From positions 13,950,200 to 14,014,199 of the forward strand of contig LR990052.1 in the NCBI GenBank assembly GCA_905147135.1: a stretch of DNA of 64,000 nucleotides. The letters are read 5' to 3'. The stretch's first letter is position 1; each line of letters begins with the position of its first letter. Origin of the DNA: Blastobasis lacticolella. Lineage: Eukaryota > Arthropoda > Insecta > Lepidoptera > Blastobasidae. The translations under genes were made by a program, and so were the position numbers. Below, one piece after another: positions 43,301-56,106 of this stretch. The notes below the pieces were generated by a model, which saw only the letters and a list, made by a program, of their open reading frames with translations, had not been told where the DNA came from and searched no databases.

Positions 43301-45000
43301 GCCACCGTTATAATAATGCGCCTTGTGTATTTGTTCGTGTACCAACTCGGCTATTTATCCCCCCACTTTCCTACTTAGAGAACACCTCACGTTTCTAAAT
43401 TCCATATTATTTCAGAAGACGTTTTATTATTGAAAGTTTTCAAAATTGTTTACAACACTGTTACGACTCACCGACGACTGTTTCCATTCGAATAATGTCA
43501 AACAACATTGTTAACAAGTAGAGTCGGCAAGGGTTAGCCGTATCTTGTCACCGACGCCCCGGGCTGTGATAGTTGCCAGTCGACATCATCCACTGACAGT
43601 GACAGACAGACAACCGGCGGCGCAAGCGTCGCAAAGTTACTTTTCTTTTTTTATGACCTGTGGTGTTGGTGCTGCGGCGCCTAAGCATTTATTTTTTTAA
43701 TAATGTAAAATCATTTAAATTTTAAAATTTCCGACATTCATGAGCGTTTGAAAGAAAACTAAACAGAATAAACGTATATGTATTTGATTTGATTTAATTA
43801 TTTTAGAATTTGAAATAAAATGAAAATAGAAAAAAATAAAATTTAAATCAATTCGATTGTTGTAGACCAAAAAAATAAGCTGCCAGTGAGATTAACAGCC
43901 GCTGTTATTCTGCCATGGCCAAGTGTCATCCTGGTCCACCCACATAATGCTTATTTTGTATTTTTACAACTCCAAAACCTTGTTACCAAAACATAATACG
44001 GTTAGCTCAAAAATGAATAAAAACACATTTTCACAGCTAACCAAACATACACAAAACAGCGCTACATAGGTTTAGGCACGTCTGTTCAAAGACGTGCCCG
44101 CCTATCCCGTAAAAGGCACGGAAATTCATAATAATTTCACGAGCACCGGTTGGGGTGGAATCATTTCGTAAAATCAAAAGTTCGTTTCAAATTTCAATTA
44201 CTTATTCGTTCGATGCGTGTGCTGCATGCGGCCGGGCCGCGCGCCTTAGGAAATGAAACAACACTTAAACGTGATTTATGGCTGAAAATATATTATAATA
44301 TGAATAAGACATTGTTTTCTTCGGTGAATTAAGGCTTTCGGTACGTACGTGTGCAGCGGGGAAATTAAAATATTTGATCTATCGCTGTTATTCCGCCCAT
44401 AATTCCTGCGTAACGCGAGTTTCATATGGGGCTCGTCGATGCTGTAATGACTCCTTAATTAGGGCTGGTTGGACGCTGTAGTGTCGCAACACCTCCATTA
44501 TGGAACGGCTGCAAAACAAATTCGCTTCCCGGGCGGTCCACACAAAAACGGGCCGAAGTTGGGCGGGCGTCCTCCGCTGAATTTATATCGCACCAGAACA
44601 AGAAAACAAAAGTGGAGTCGCGCCAAAGGTACATTATCTTAACAAAGTACAGCAATTAGGTACACGTTCCACATCTGACTCTAATAATTTAAATATGATA
44701 AAACAAAAGTAAGACGCCGAGGCGAAGAATAAGGCGGGCCCTCGCTTAACTTATTTATAAATTCTTCCTGTATTCCTAAGACGGCTGCGAGGGGGCGCAA
44801 CCCTTTCCCCTCGTAATGCAATAAAGGGGCACTCATATAAGTATCACCGCTTTACGTGCCCCGTGATAAGGGCTAATCCTTCTGCTCTTCTCGCGCGCTG
44901 ATCTCGCTTATTAGATTCCACGATCTTTCTATCTTAATTTAATGTCAAGGTTTCGGAGCCATTTGAATGGTGACCAGGGACTAATCTACGGGATCGAGTT
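43301..45000. other. Mixed AT-rich DNA and GC patches
   Basis: No gene recognised. GC patches: 43540-43690, 44090-44260, 44510-44600 and 44770-44900. A 9 bp hairpin GGCACGTCT/AGACGTGCC lies at 44075-44098. The pattern continues the island-rich stretch from 42.5 kb. Confidence 0.35.
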
Positions 45001-47167
45001 TCCCATTTATTTTTCCTTTAATCCTTGAATCCTTCATGAACAAAGATTGCTTAGTGAACTTTTAATGAGTTTACTTCAGCTATATTGGTAGTTCAATATC
45101 ATGGATGGCTGGATGCTAATACAAACAATATGATTATTAGCAAATCTTATCGGGGAGCAAGTTTGGTACAGCGTGTATTTTACTTGATATGGTTATTAAT
45201 GTTCTAAAATTGTTCAATAAAAATCCTTAAAGTTTTACAAAAAGACTAGGGTAGGTACTAGACTATTTGAGTATCAAGTATAGTAAGTGGCGTAGATTAC
45301 GGTCCTGTAGGACGTTCATTACTGATATTGAAGAATCATATACTCATCAGTGGACAGTGATAGCCACCGGTAGTAGCCGGTGCACCCATATAACACATTG
45401 TTGTAGAATAAAAATATCTTCACCTCATTCTTTATGTATAATTTATATACTTTGTGAAAGCTATATGCGTCCTGCTAAGGATTAGTACGTCCAGAGCTCT
45501 CGTGCAATTTATGACTGTGGATCCTGGACTCGCACATTGTGATTAAATTGCAAATTTTCCAGTAACACAATTATAATTGGCAACAGAATTTACCCGTGGA
45601 AATACTGTTTGTACTCTAAAATATTTATCAGTCTCCAGACAGAAACGATTTAACATTTGGCAGAAGCAATTTAACTATTTTTCTACTTTAATAATAGTAA
45701 AACATACAAAATACAGATTAAGTAGATGTCTGTAGTCAGGAAGCCGGGCAATAATGAAATTACTTATAATAACTATGCCACTCCGTGTACTGAAAACAAA
45801 AACCTACATTCGTTTACTCTAAGTACATTATGATCCAAAAATTCGTAAGGTATTGACCACTTCATCAGCGATCATCAGAGTGTGTCGAAAATACGATTTA
45901 TCGCTAACCAAAAAGCTTCTTACCCACTTCAGCTAAGGAATCAAAACAAAACAATTTTCTCCTCATTCAAAGTAATTATCCCACAGCCCACACAAGAAGC
46001 CATTTTGGCGTTTCAAACAAAAACGTTGACGGTGCCGTTCAGCGCGATCGTCAGCGCTGGGGGCGGCTCAAAGCTATAAAATTACAGATCAAGACTCCAT
46101 CGACCCCGTGGCCTTTATACGGGGCCACCCGAGCGAACTATCAAAGAAACTCTTCTTGGGAGTTTAGCGTCTTAGGGACCGAAGTTTGCTCAAGGGTTGA
46201 GATGCGGGTAGGGAGGACGTTTTTGAATGTAAATAGTGCGTGGGTCCCGTATGAATTAAATTTAAGTAATTAATGGATGCCGTGGCACGGGCTGGGCTGG
46301 ACCGAGTTTGCGATTTAGATTTGCTGTTATGGTTCCCGCTACCGTGTTTTGAGATAGCGGATAGTTGCTGTGCTTGTGGTTAAGGGGTTTGAGAATATAA
46401 CTTTACGTTTTTAACACGTTAGGATTGCAGCTCATTTTAAATGGTTTTGTTTGTGGAACGTATTACAAAATTAGGAATTTGCGTGTAAGACATATTCCGG
46501 TATTAATAGTTGTGTATGGCTTAAATGTGCAATTATTTACGTATGTCTGTCGTATACCGGAGATCGAAACTCATTCCCTATTCTAGTATATTTCTCATAT
46601 GCTCATATTAAGCTGTTATTACCTAGCTATATGAAGAACCACACTGTATCGTTTTCCCACTACCTACCTAATACGTCAACACTTAGGTCAACACCTTCGA
46701 CAAGGTCCGAAGTGACCCACCTGTACTGAGCACGTTAGTTCGTCCTCCTAATTTCATATTAATCCTCCATGCGGTTGGAGGGCCAGAGCCGCTGGGGTCA
46801 TTTATTAATTATAATGAACCTGCATGTCTAGGCAGGGGGGTGAGGGGCGCCTGAAGAAAGGGTCGCCATATTTTAAGACGTCACCGTCATATGGCCACGG
46901 ATGAATGCGTGTTGTTTGCCGGGCCAGTCGTTTAATTACTGTACGCATATTTCATTGGTGCGAGGTGGCTTGAGTAATGCGAGTTGGCGAGTGGAGATCA
47001 AGGAAGTTTTGCTTGGAGAAATGTGCAGAAAAGCGTTCGCGTACCTTATGTGGATATGGCGTTGCGACTGTTGCGAATGAAGCATTGTTACATTTGCCAC
47101 TCTCCTGATGCATTTATTTTATGCTAGTTTAATCTTTATTAAACTACTTGTAAGTTTTAAAACATAT
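45001..47167. other. Non-coding interval with GC patches
   Basis: No gene recognised. Islands at 46020-46150 (GTTCAGCGCGATCGTCAGCG, CCCCGTGGCCTTTATACGGG) and 46720-46920. The rest is AT-rich. Confidence 0.35.
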
Positions 47168-47290
47168 GATTTATTTTATTTTATTTTATTTATTTATTTT
47201 GGAAAGCTAACAGCTACAATACAATATATATAGGTAGAAAAATTAGGTACAACGGTTTGCCAATAAGAATCTTTTACATATAGTATTAAC
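47168..47290 (-). mobile_element. Probable LINE 3' end, minus strand
   Basis: A TTTTA/TTTA microsatellite (about 47170-47205) is followed by GGAAAGCTAACAGCTACAAT. In this window such tracts usually mark the polyA-side end of minus-strand LINE copies. No coding part seen. Confidence 0.35.
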
Positions 47291-47592
47291 TTATAAACCT
47301 GCGAGAGATTGTAGTATAGAGTAAACATTATAGCATGAATAAATCAAGAACTATCAATAAATACCCGCCACATGACCGGCAGCCGGCCCCCGGCAAAAAC
47401 AAGTGCGACCGGATAACGGTTGCGTTAATAGAAGTTCTGAGATAAACGAACCTGACGAATTGCACCGGCGCCCGTCCAGCGACCATGCAGCGAGCGGTCA
47501 ACTAAATATGTAAAAAGAACATAAGTACACAGACCAATCCATATCATTTATGTGGTGTAACTGGTAGAGTTCGTTTATTTTGGTAGTTCGTT

Positions 47593-47757
47593 CGTTCCCC
47601 TGGTAGCAGGGTCACGGAGGTCAAATGACAGTCTGATTGTTCCACTGAGAGCTCCACTATAATTATCTGATCTGCCAAATCCTGGATCATGGTCAAGGTG
47701 GACCCCAGCCCTCGTGTGCGATAGCACATTTGAGACATGCCAAGATGATGATGATCG
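47593..47757 (+). mobile_element. SINE family B 3' half
   Basis: GTTCCCCTGGTAGCAGGGTC-ACGGAGGTCA, ATCATGGTCAAGGTGGACCC, CTCGTGTGCGATAGCAC and CCAAGATGATGATGAT. It carries a small duplication around TCCACTGAGAGCTCCACT. Confidence 0.75.
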
Positions 47758-48571
47758 TTCATTCATCTATATTACTGTTTTCAATCTGTTGTTAATTATC
47801 TTCATCAAACATCAAAGGTCACTACAACCGTTTAACGTTGCGGTAAATAGACACGTCAAAGACCATTCTCATTTAACGTCTTTCGGGTGAGACCTGTTCA
47901 AATTACAGACGGGTAAGTTGTCACGTCTTTGGGCTAGGCGATACCTCCCGAATGAACGCTAATACGATCAAAGGGAAACGGTGGAGAAATAAATTACTTG
48001 TAATCTTTATGACGCTGTAGCATAATCTATAGTAGGATATAAACATGGCAGGTCAGGAGTACCCTCAACCCGAGTAAATGTATTAGAAGATAGATGTGTC
48101 AGGATCGTAGCTAATGACACTCGATAGTCTCTGCCCATATGGGATACAGTCGTGAGTGTGTACTAGTATGTATGCTGCAGCCAGAGTACGTATGATGTAT
48201 TTTTATTATTATATTAATATAATTCAGTACGCATTACCTATACGTTGAAATTACTGTATCATTTACATTCCTTTTAATTACAGCATCGAAAATGAATTGC
48301 AAGACACAGTCCTTGTTTACAGAATGTGGGACCTCTTCTCTTTGTGTGCTTTATGGTAAATGATTATTAATAGCCATAGTTCATCGACCAGTCAAGAGAG
48401 CACACAAATCAAGACGAATATCTTCAATCTCATATTGTCTTGGTTCAAGGGTACTTACTTTCCCCTTCTTACACGAATTTTCATCTAATCTCCCCTTTTT
48501 TCTCTCCTGTCAAGGTTCTTTAGTAAGGTGTCGGTATGCTATTAACCACGTATTATGGACAATTTGTTGTT
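47758..48571. other. AT-rich spacer
   Basis: No gene or element recognised. Confidence 0.5.
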
Positions 48572-49153
48572 GGAGCGTCAGTGGCCGATTGGTTAAGGTA
48601 TTCGACTCGTAAGCGAGAGGTACCGGGTTCGAATCCCACTGCGGCCATGTACCATCGTGATGAAACCTGGACATTCCGGCGAAAGAATGTAAACCCATGA
48701 TCCTATCTGGTCCGATTCCCCTGGTAGCAGGGTCACGGAGGTCAGATCATTCAGTGTATAATTGATATTTCATTTTGATATAAAGAATTTCGACCTCAGC
48801 TTAAAAGCAAATTCGTTTTATATGTACAGTAGAGAATGCTGGTATTGTTAATATGATCGTATTATTTCGAAATAATAACAAATCGCTGAATGCAAAATCA
48901 CAATCCACACGTCGGGAAATGGTAATACGACCAATTTCAAACTATGTCGACTTGCGTTAACATTCCGTTTTCTCAACTGTACATCACATTTGTAACACCG
49001 CAGGTGCATTGTCACTGTCAGTACCTGTTCAAAATTTTCACTGGTTATCTTACCTTTTAAAAATCCTGATCTGCCAATTACTGGATCATGGTCGAGGCGG
49101 AACCCTGGCCCAGTTGCGCGAGAGCACAACCGGGACATTAACACCAAGGTGAT
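48572..49153 (+). mobile_element. SINE family B split by 316 bp of other sequence
   Basis: The head and first body part (48572-48747) include GGAGCGTCAGTGGCCGATTG and GGTACCGGGTTCGAATCCCA (intact B box), and end GGTCACGGAGGTCAGAT. The remainder resumes at 49064 with CCTGATCTGCCAATTACTGG and ends GGGACATTAACACCAAGGTG. The 316 bp between is AT-rich and unrelated, and replaces about 22 bp of SINE. A ~70 bp internal deletion follows GGCCATGTACC. Confidence 0.75.
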
Positions 49154-49309
49154 TTTATCCTTTAAACTAAAACACAACATGTAGTAGAACCTGAAAAGTA
49201 TTATTAGAGCAGTCATACACCGCCTTAGCTATATCCTAGTATACAAACACCAAGTTTGAACACTATACATACACCCTGTAATTACGAGGCGCATAGTTCG
49301 TCCTTCTTG

Positions 49310-49435
49310 AACCGAGGGCCGGTAGCCACGTTAAATATTCAAAGAACAGGGTTGACTCTCGGGGGTCTAAGAGACCCCGGGTTAACCCGCGAGCGCTCAT
49401 GCGTGGCTAATTTCCGATTTGTCGTCGCAAAGGGT
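49310..49435. repeat. GC-rich hairpin segment
   Basis: CTCGGGGGTCTAAGAGACCC-CGGGTTAACCCGCGAGCG holds a GGGTCTAAGAGACCC hairpin and the palindrome GGGTTAACCC. The segment is probably an old repeat or a regulatory patch. Confidence 0.35.
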
Positions 49436-51250
49436 TGACTGATTAGCATCTGACTTGTCACAACGGATCGGATCACCTTTGTAGTTGACGCCGAACCGAT
49501 TTGCGTTGATTCAAACGTGAAATTATTGATTAGAGTCGGCTGATTTATGTGTTCCTCCGCACAGGATAATTAGAAAATTGATCTCGATAGTGCTTAGTGG
49601 TTTTACTTAAATTGATATGCATAGTTCTTAAATTATAATGTCTTTTTAATGTGGATAAGGAAAGATTGCTAGATTTCGACATCGTTTGAGATCAGAAAAA
49701 CGAAGTGTGATCAGTGAAGCGCTTGTACCTATACCTCATATGCCCTTAATAACCCTGACTGCCTTATTCACATTCTAATACAGAAAAAAATACCATTGTT
49801 ATCTGGCGGTTGTACACCTACTTGTTATAATTTAGTTAATAGGTTTAAACTATGATTATATTATCTAACGTCCATGGTTTTTAGAGCACCTTTTATCTTA
49901 CAACCACAAGAATTGTCATCAAACACAGAATAAAAACAAAACACACCACGATACAGACGTCGACGAAAAAAGGACTAAGTCCTACGATGACGGCGCTCAC
50001 AATGATAAATGAGACATTCATGAGGTGTGCCCCCGGATTACACATGTCAGCGAGTAATGCCGCGTGAACCGACCGCTTGTCGACGTGACTGTACTTGCTC
50101 CGTGGTTGATGGTGGTCAGGAAATGAAGGCGGTGATAGTTTTGCGATAATGGCTTTGAATGTACTTGTACATGGGTCGAGCGGAGGTTTATTTATTTATT
50201 TATTTAACATTTATAAAGGTTGTTTTCGTTTGGTGACTGTTTACATGTTAGATGGTTAGGGTAATTTTTACCCCGATATATCCGGAGGTGATCATGTGTT
50301 AATGTTTGATAATGCTATCGTGCAAGATTTGTTGGTGATGTTATTGCAATTTTCTTCCCAAACTACTTGGGATTTAATATAGGCTGGTAGACCGGTGTTA
50401 AAGTAAGATACCAACTATTTTGCTGTTTAAAAAAATACTTGATATTGTACACTTGACGGGTTTAATGCCAAAAACTATTTTGTAACCGCTGAATTATTCT
50501 GGGATAGAGACTCAAGTCTATCAAATGATTGTATGGGATCTTGATGATGACTATTATGATGACCTTAAGGGGTTTTATTAAAGCGCCTTATCTACAAATA
50601 AGCGAGAGCTCTGTCGGCAATATTTTTTTCGTTTTTCGATAATTTACGAAAATTCTGGCGTGCACCTCCTATATTTAGTTGGAACACTGTTTTACCAACA
50701 CAATAGTCATGTTTTCTTGATCCAGCAAAATAGCGCCATCCCAGATTCGGTGAAATATTCAATTGTCTGCTTCACTATCAGATGGATAATAACTAGTGAA
50801 CTTGTTCGTGCGTGGAGGAAAAATACCTGCTGGAATCACTTTGTTTTCTTCCCTAACATATGTAGGTAGTTCCAGAGGGAATATATTAGAGGAATGTGTG
50901 TCCAAAGAATAGGATAATCCCGGAACAGAATTTATTGTTAAATGGAAATTGAAATTTGAACAAGGTTGAATTTATAAATTATCGGAATGGTTTTGGTTAA
51001 AATTTTACTCTCTATTTTCTATTTGGGTACTTATCGGATATTTTCCAAGGGTATAGATTGTCATTTAAAAAATGAAATAAAACAGGCGAAAAGGAAAAGT
51101 AAGAGCCGGGGATTATAAAGAGATGAAGCGGTTGGCAGACAGGAGAGACGAGTGGCGATCGCTCCACCGACAAGAGTCATTCATACTCTTCAATATATGA
51201 TGTTGAAAAGAGACAATAGTCATCGTGTACGTATGTCACATTACTGTGTA
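49436..51250. other. Non-coding interval
   Basis: No gene recognised. GC patch at 49980-50130 (CGACGAAAAAAGGAC, TGACGGCGCTCAC, GCGTGAACCGACCGCTTGTC). A TTTA microsatellite at 50188-50205. Confidence 0.45.
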
Positions 51251-51404
51251 CTGGGGCCTTACCATGAACTCTTATAGCAGGACCTAAACAGAACTGTCTG
51301 GCTTAGATCGAGACAGCGCTATACGTGTCACATAAGCTTGTCTCGTTCAAAGCGAAAGCAATTCTGTTTAGGTCCTGCTATAAGAGCTCATGGTAAGCCC
51401 CCAG
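51251..51404. mobile_element. 154 bp foldback MITE
   Basis: Starts CTGGGGCCTTACCATGAACT-CTTATAGCAGGACCTAAACA-GAACTG and ends with the reverse complement of the same sequence with only about three differences. Terminal repeats of about 46 bp. No clear target duplication. Family not named. Confidence 0.7.
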
Positions 51405-51589
51405 GACCCAATTACGCCCATTCAAATATAAAAAAAAACGCAGTAGCAAGGGATACCTCTGACATGGTACACGTCGCTTGACAACGGGAACAACTACCCA
51501 TCAGCCACCAAATCTTTATCTCCTAGTGTTATAAAAAAGCAAATACGTATTGCAACAAAGTGCTGGCCGACAAATGAAGGTTCGAAATT

Positions 51590-51730
51590 TAAATTGCGCG
51601 GCGCGGGAGTGCTGGCGACGTATCGGCTGTCACATTACCGGGCCCGCCGCGTTATTATCAAACTTTTTGAAGGGTCTCCGGTCGCCGAAGCGGCGCCCGC
51701 TTGGCAGAGCTAGCTAGCGGTGTGCGGACA
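51590..51730. other. CpG-rich island
   Basis: AATTGCGCGGCGCGGGAGTG-CTGGCGACGTATCGGCTGTC, CCGGGCCCGCCGCGTTATTA, GGTCGCCGAAGCGGCGCCCG. No open frame of note. Candidate regulatory DNA. Confidence 0.3.
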
Positions 51731-52609
51731 TGGCACTGTATTTTGGTTGAACTAAGGTTATGCCTCGGAACTTGTTGTGCTGTAGGGGGCGCTGTCTTGT
51801 AGGCGAGTGTTGCCTGTGAATACATTTTAGGAGTATGTTCCGTGTTTCCTACCGCGTACCTTTGTTGACGAGTAGTCCGATATTTCGACGCAGCTGCGTA
51901 TGAAAGTTCTAGAGTATTGTTTTTAATTTTATAAGTAGGCTCAAGTGGAGTAGTGAGCTATTACGGGCTGTGGATGCGAGTCCTGATTATCTTTTAGCTA
52001 TGCTTTAAACAGTGATAGTGAGGGAAAAAAATTGTGACCAAACTTACAAATACCTTGCAAGAAAACCGGAAAGCGTCGTTAGATTCTCCAACTGGTACTA
52101 GGTCAACGTGTTTAAGTAAGACCGAGTTTCTTCCAATTAAAATGAAAGAGAAAGACTCCTACGCCTAAAAGCGAAACTTTGTGAGCTGAAAATAATAGTG
52201 TTCACTCCACATAAACTCTTTAGAAATGAAGATGCCAACATTTATTATTGTAAGTAATATGAGTAAGATGGTATAGCGACGAAAACACCAACAGAACTAA
52301 CTTAAAGAAATAGGTATGTTAAAAATTAAATTATTTTTAAATTAGAAACTTCGAAAACCATGCAAACGTGGAACATTAAGTATGACGAAGTAACATTTAA
52401 TTATATGTTATTAGTTTTTGCCTTCTTTTTTACATTTCAATTTGTAATTATGAACACAAAATGTGCCACTAACAATTGGCGATTAGAATCTATTGCGTAA
52501 CCTCGACACTTTTAAAGTTACACTAATAAATTATAAATCTCTTGTTTGATGTTTTATCAGGCCGCAATAGCAAATAAACTCTTTAGGTTAAAAAAATAAC
52601 AAAAATAAT

Positions 52610-52960
52610 GGAAAAAAAGTCATCGCCCACACTCCACGTCCACACTAAACCGTCGCCGCCCGCGCGTCCGGAGCCGCATATGGTAATTCCTTATTCCAAT
52701 AGGAAATAGAGGCGGTCAGTCGCAATAATCCATCACGGGCCCGTATTTGTTTGTCCGACTGACCGTCGGGGTCGGTTTTACGTCGCTTTACGTATTCCTT
52801 ACAGGTTTTTGATAAATATTTGTTTCGCTCCAGTTCGGACATACGGACATGTCCAAGAATTGAATATCCGGGATGAGGGGCGCGTGATTGGTACGGCTTG
52901 CGAATGCTAAATTCTGTCCGGTTTTGTACCCTTCAGTTGTCCAGGGTATAGGGTTAACGT
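52610..52960. other. GC-richer island with 65-codon minus-strand frame
   Basis: CCGTCGCCGCCCGCGCGTCC-GGAGCC and GACTGACCGTCGGGGTCGG. The minus-strand frame (52645-52842) starts MSELERNKYLSKTCKEYVKR and is lysine/arginine-rich with no recognised domain. I see no convincing acceptor before it. Conserved non-coding DNA is the more likely reading. Confidence 0.3.
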
Positions 52961-55900
52961 GACGGGTAAGTTATGGATATTTTTGTTTGAAGGATGTGCT
53001 CATGTCAAACCTCCACGATGGAGCGCTTACTACAAAATTGATAGGATGAAACACCAACTGGGACCGCGGAAAAGAGATCGAACACTGCTTTGGCCTTAAT
53101 GGATTATATAAGAGTACAATCCTCTATCAATAACTTAACCGACAGAAAAAGTCAGATACTCCCAACCAAGTTTATTATGTATTATTAAATATTTCTGATC
53201 CGCTGAAAAGCTAAGAACCATCTAGATTAAACTGCCTTTATAGAAAAACCGCATCCAAATTGCTCCATCCGTTCAGGTGCTGGTGCCATAGACAGACACA
53301 CCTCCACAGACACACAGATACACCCCCACTAGGGTATATATGTAAGATAGCGTAGGTAACTTGATGCATTATACGTCTAAGTGATACATTGCTTATTATT
53401 CTAACATTCCGTAAGCGCCACATTGCAGGGTTTAAAATCCCTATTAACAGAAACATTACCAAAAACCGGCAAAATAATAAGAGAACTTTACACTGTACTA
53501 TACAAATAATACTTTAAGAAAACTACACACAACGAAAACAATTAATCCTCCCCTACTCAACTTGAAGACAAACAGCGCCATCTAGTAAAAAGCTCGGTCT
53601 CCCGGGCTCGCACGTCATTTCAGCGGCACTGGCGGACTAAGGATCGCATGCATACCAAACGCGGCTTATCAGTTATGCATAATACCCGAGACCCCGAAGG
53701 TGGGCAAAATATTGCAGCGTCCGCAGAGACTGCCAGTGTACAGCGTGTGGCGAGGCGACGTGGGTAGCGTGTATTCTAGACGTCCACATTGGGCGTGTCC
53801 CCATTATTGGGGACAATGGAAATTTTGAGGAAGTACGCAAAAATATGTCAGACATCTAACCCAGGATATTTTATTCGAACAAACACGCCTTTCGAATTTG
53901 GCTGTATTCCGCAAGCTGCGTTGTGCAAATTTATGCCAGGTGTTCTTCATTAACACTTACGACAAGTGGCCTAAGATCTTATGATCTGTGACTGATAATA
54001 AGGGTATATTAGATAGTTGAAATTCTTGTTTATTTAAGGTGCCCTTCGATTCCCGCCGCTGAAGCTCCTGTCTGGCCTTGGATACAGAGTAGACGTAGCA
54101 GTTGCTACGACCGATGTAGCGCTGTAGCCATCGTAGTACCTTCTACGTGTAAACATTCTGTTATCATTGTACTCTTACCGTCTTACTAATAAAAGTTGTT
54201 CATATGTTGATCCTGATGCGTTGAACGCGCTTAAATGCTACACACTTGTCTGACCCTTTAACAGCGTCACTGTTATTGGAATTGATAAGACATTTCAAAA
54301 TAGCGACGCTAATTAAAACTTTGACCACCAGTTCAAATAAGTTTGTGGAGTTATACACACGTCAGCACTAACTTTTTTGACCAGGTGACCATTACTGGAA
54401 CTAAGTTTAAATATCATTTGGTAACAAAACTAAATTCAACTACAGCAATACAGTCGTTAGGCCAGACAGGCGTTCAACGCTTGTTGATCAGTAACTTTTA
54501 TACGGTCATAATTCACAAAACTAAATGCCAAAACCAATTCACAACACACTGTACCTCTCACGATGACGTCCTCCCATCTGTATGACGTCACATTCGCCCG
54601 GGTGATGGATTTTGTTCCCTGAATCTATTGTAGTTTTTTGTTTGTCACTCGCTGTTTGCCCCGACGTGACCACACCCTATGAATATGAATGACAGTCGTG
54701 TATTGCAGTTTGCTTATACAGAGTGTTTCTGATTATTATTTTTTGTTTTTTAGGTTCCTACCTATTTTCTGTCAAATAAGTTGATAGAATTTTGAAATCA
54801 ATTGTGTTTGCTAATTCGACGTTAGATTAATCGATAATTATTTTTCCATCACTACTGCCGCGTACGTAACGGATGTTTTTTAATTAAATAGATATGAAAT
54901 TTATCAATGCAATTGAAATTCTAATAGTTCTATCTCTATGTTTCTTTTGAAAAACAAACTAATTATAACGAGAAATGTCACCCGATTACCCTAACACCCT
55001 TTCCGCCATCTTGTTTGACTTTTTCTCTCCAAAGAGATAAGAAAAAATGTGATGTAAACGAGATAATCCGCCAGATGGCGCCACCTGCTTACAAATGAGC
55101 GCGATTACTTACGTCACCGCACGGATACGTCAATGGGTTTGAAAAAAAAAACGGAGGTATGCTCACCCCTTAAGACTGACGTTGAGATATCGCCCTGTAT
55201 TTGTATCCGTGTGTTTCTACTCCGCTTGTTAAGATGGTAAAAATGGTAAAAAGGCACTTTTAGGTGGCGATGCGAGTTGGCTGGGTGCCTATTTTTTTTA
55301 ATAAATTACCCCTTACCCGGATAAGCTTGCTTTCTTTCCCTTTGCTTTCGCTTAGTTTTTTATGTTCACGAGGTGTAATTAACGCAATCTTAAGTCAATA
55401 TACACTTTGTTTCATTTTCGTTTGATATTTTAGCATGTATAGCTTCGAATGTCTGTAGATCAACAGATCAACCTAATGACTACCTTTTTCGAATCTATGT
55501 ATCAGCGGGACGCACCCATCGCATGATATCACTAAATGAGATGAAAAACCAATAGTTGATTTTGATGTGATGTGTGCGAATTATTAATTGCTTGATAGAA
55601 GTATACATTATTCTAAATGAATAAAATTCTACATAATTCTTATTACACATTAATCTAAATGTACAATGGTATGATATTTGTACTCGATAATACGAGTGAT
55701 AAAAAAACGAATAACATTATTATTTCTAGGTATGTTACGAAACTTTTTCTTTACTGTAACTCCTGTAACACTCTTACAAAACTTAACACCCTCACCTTTC
55801 CAAAACAACGAAAAAACTCCACCAAATACCTTGAATTCTTTCGCGCAATTTGGGCTAAACATGTTTGGCAGCTGAAACAAATCAGCGTAGTCGATCGGCG

Positions 55901-55979
55901 ACACTCTTAACTAACACCTCGTCTCCTTAAGATCGGTTTCCAATTACCGCCTCCTTGGTTCGGTCTCATTATATTTTTA
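52961..55979. other. Mostly AT-rich non-coding DNA
   Basis: No gene recognised. Patches: 53600-53790 (GC-richer); 54080-54160, where GTAGC/GCTAC recurs (CGTAGCAGTTGCTACGACC, TGTAGCGCTGTAGCC) and may be a decayed MITE; and 55060-55130 (AGATGGCGCCACCTGCTTAC). Confidence 0.4.
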
Positions 55980-56106
55980 ATTTGGGGGTGGAATCTGGGA
56001 TTAAAGCGGGCGCCGTCAAAGGACAAGCCTGACTGTCATTAGAGCTAAATAATTAAAGAATTCGACCGTCGCCGCAGTCGTTAGACGGAATTAAAGAAGC
56101 TCCGCG

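Noticed and set aside
48572..48650. tRNA-like sequences with good B boxes (also at 36700, 38600, 59690)
   Set aside because: The anticodon stems do not pair properly, there is no intact acceptor stem, and each continues into the same ~250 bp repeated body. They are SINE heads, not tRNA genes.
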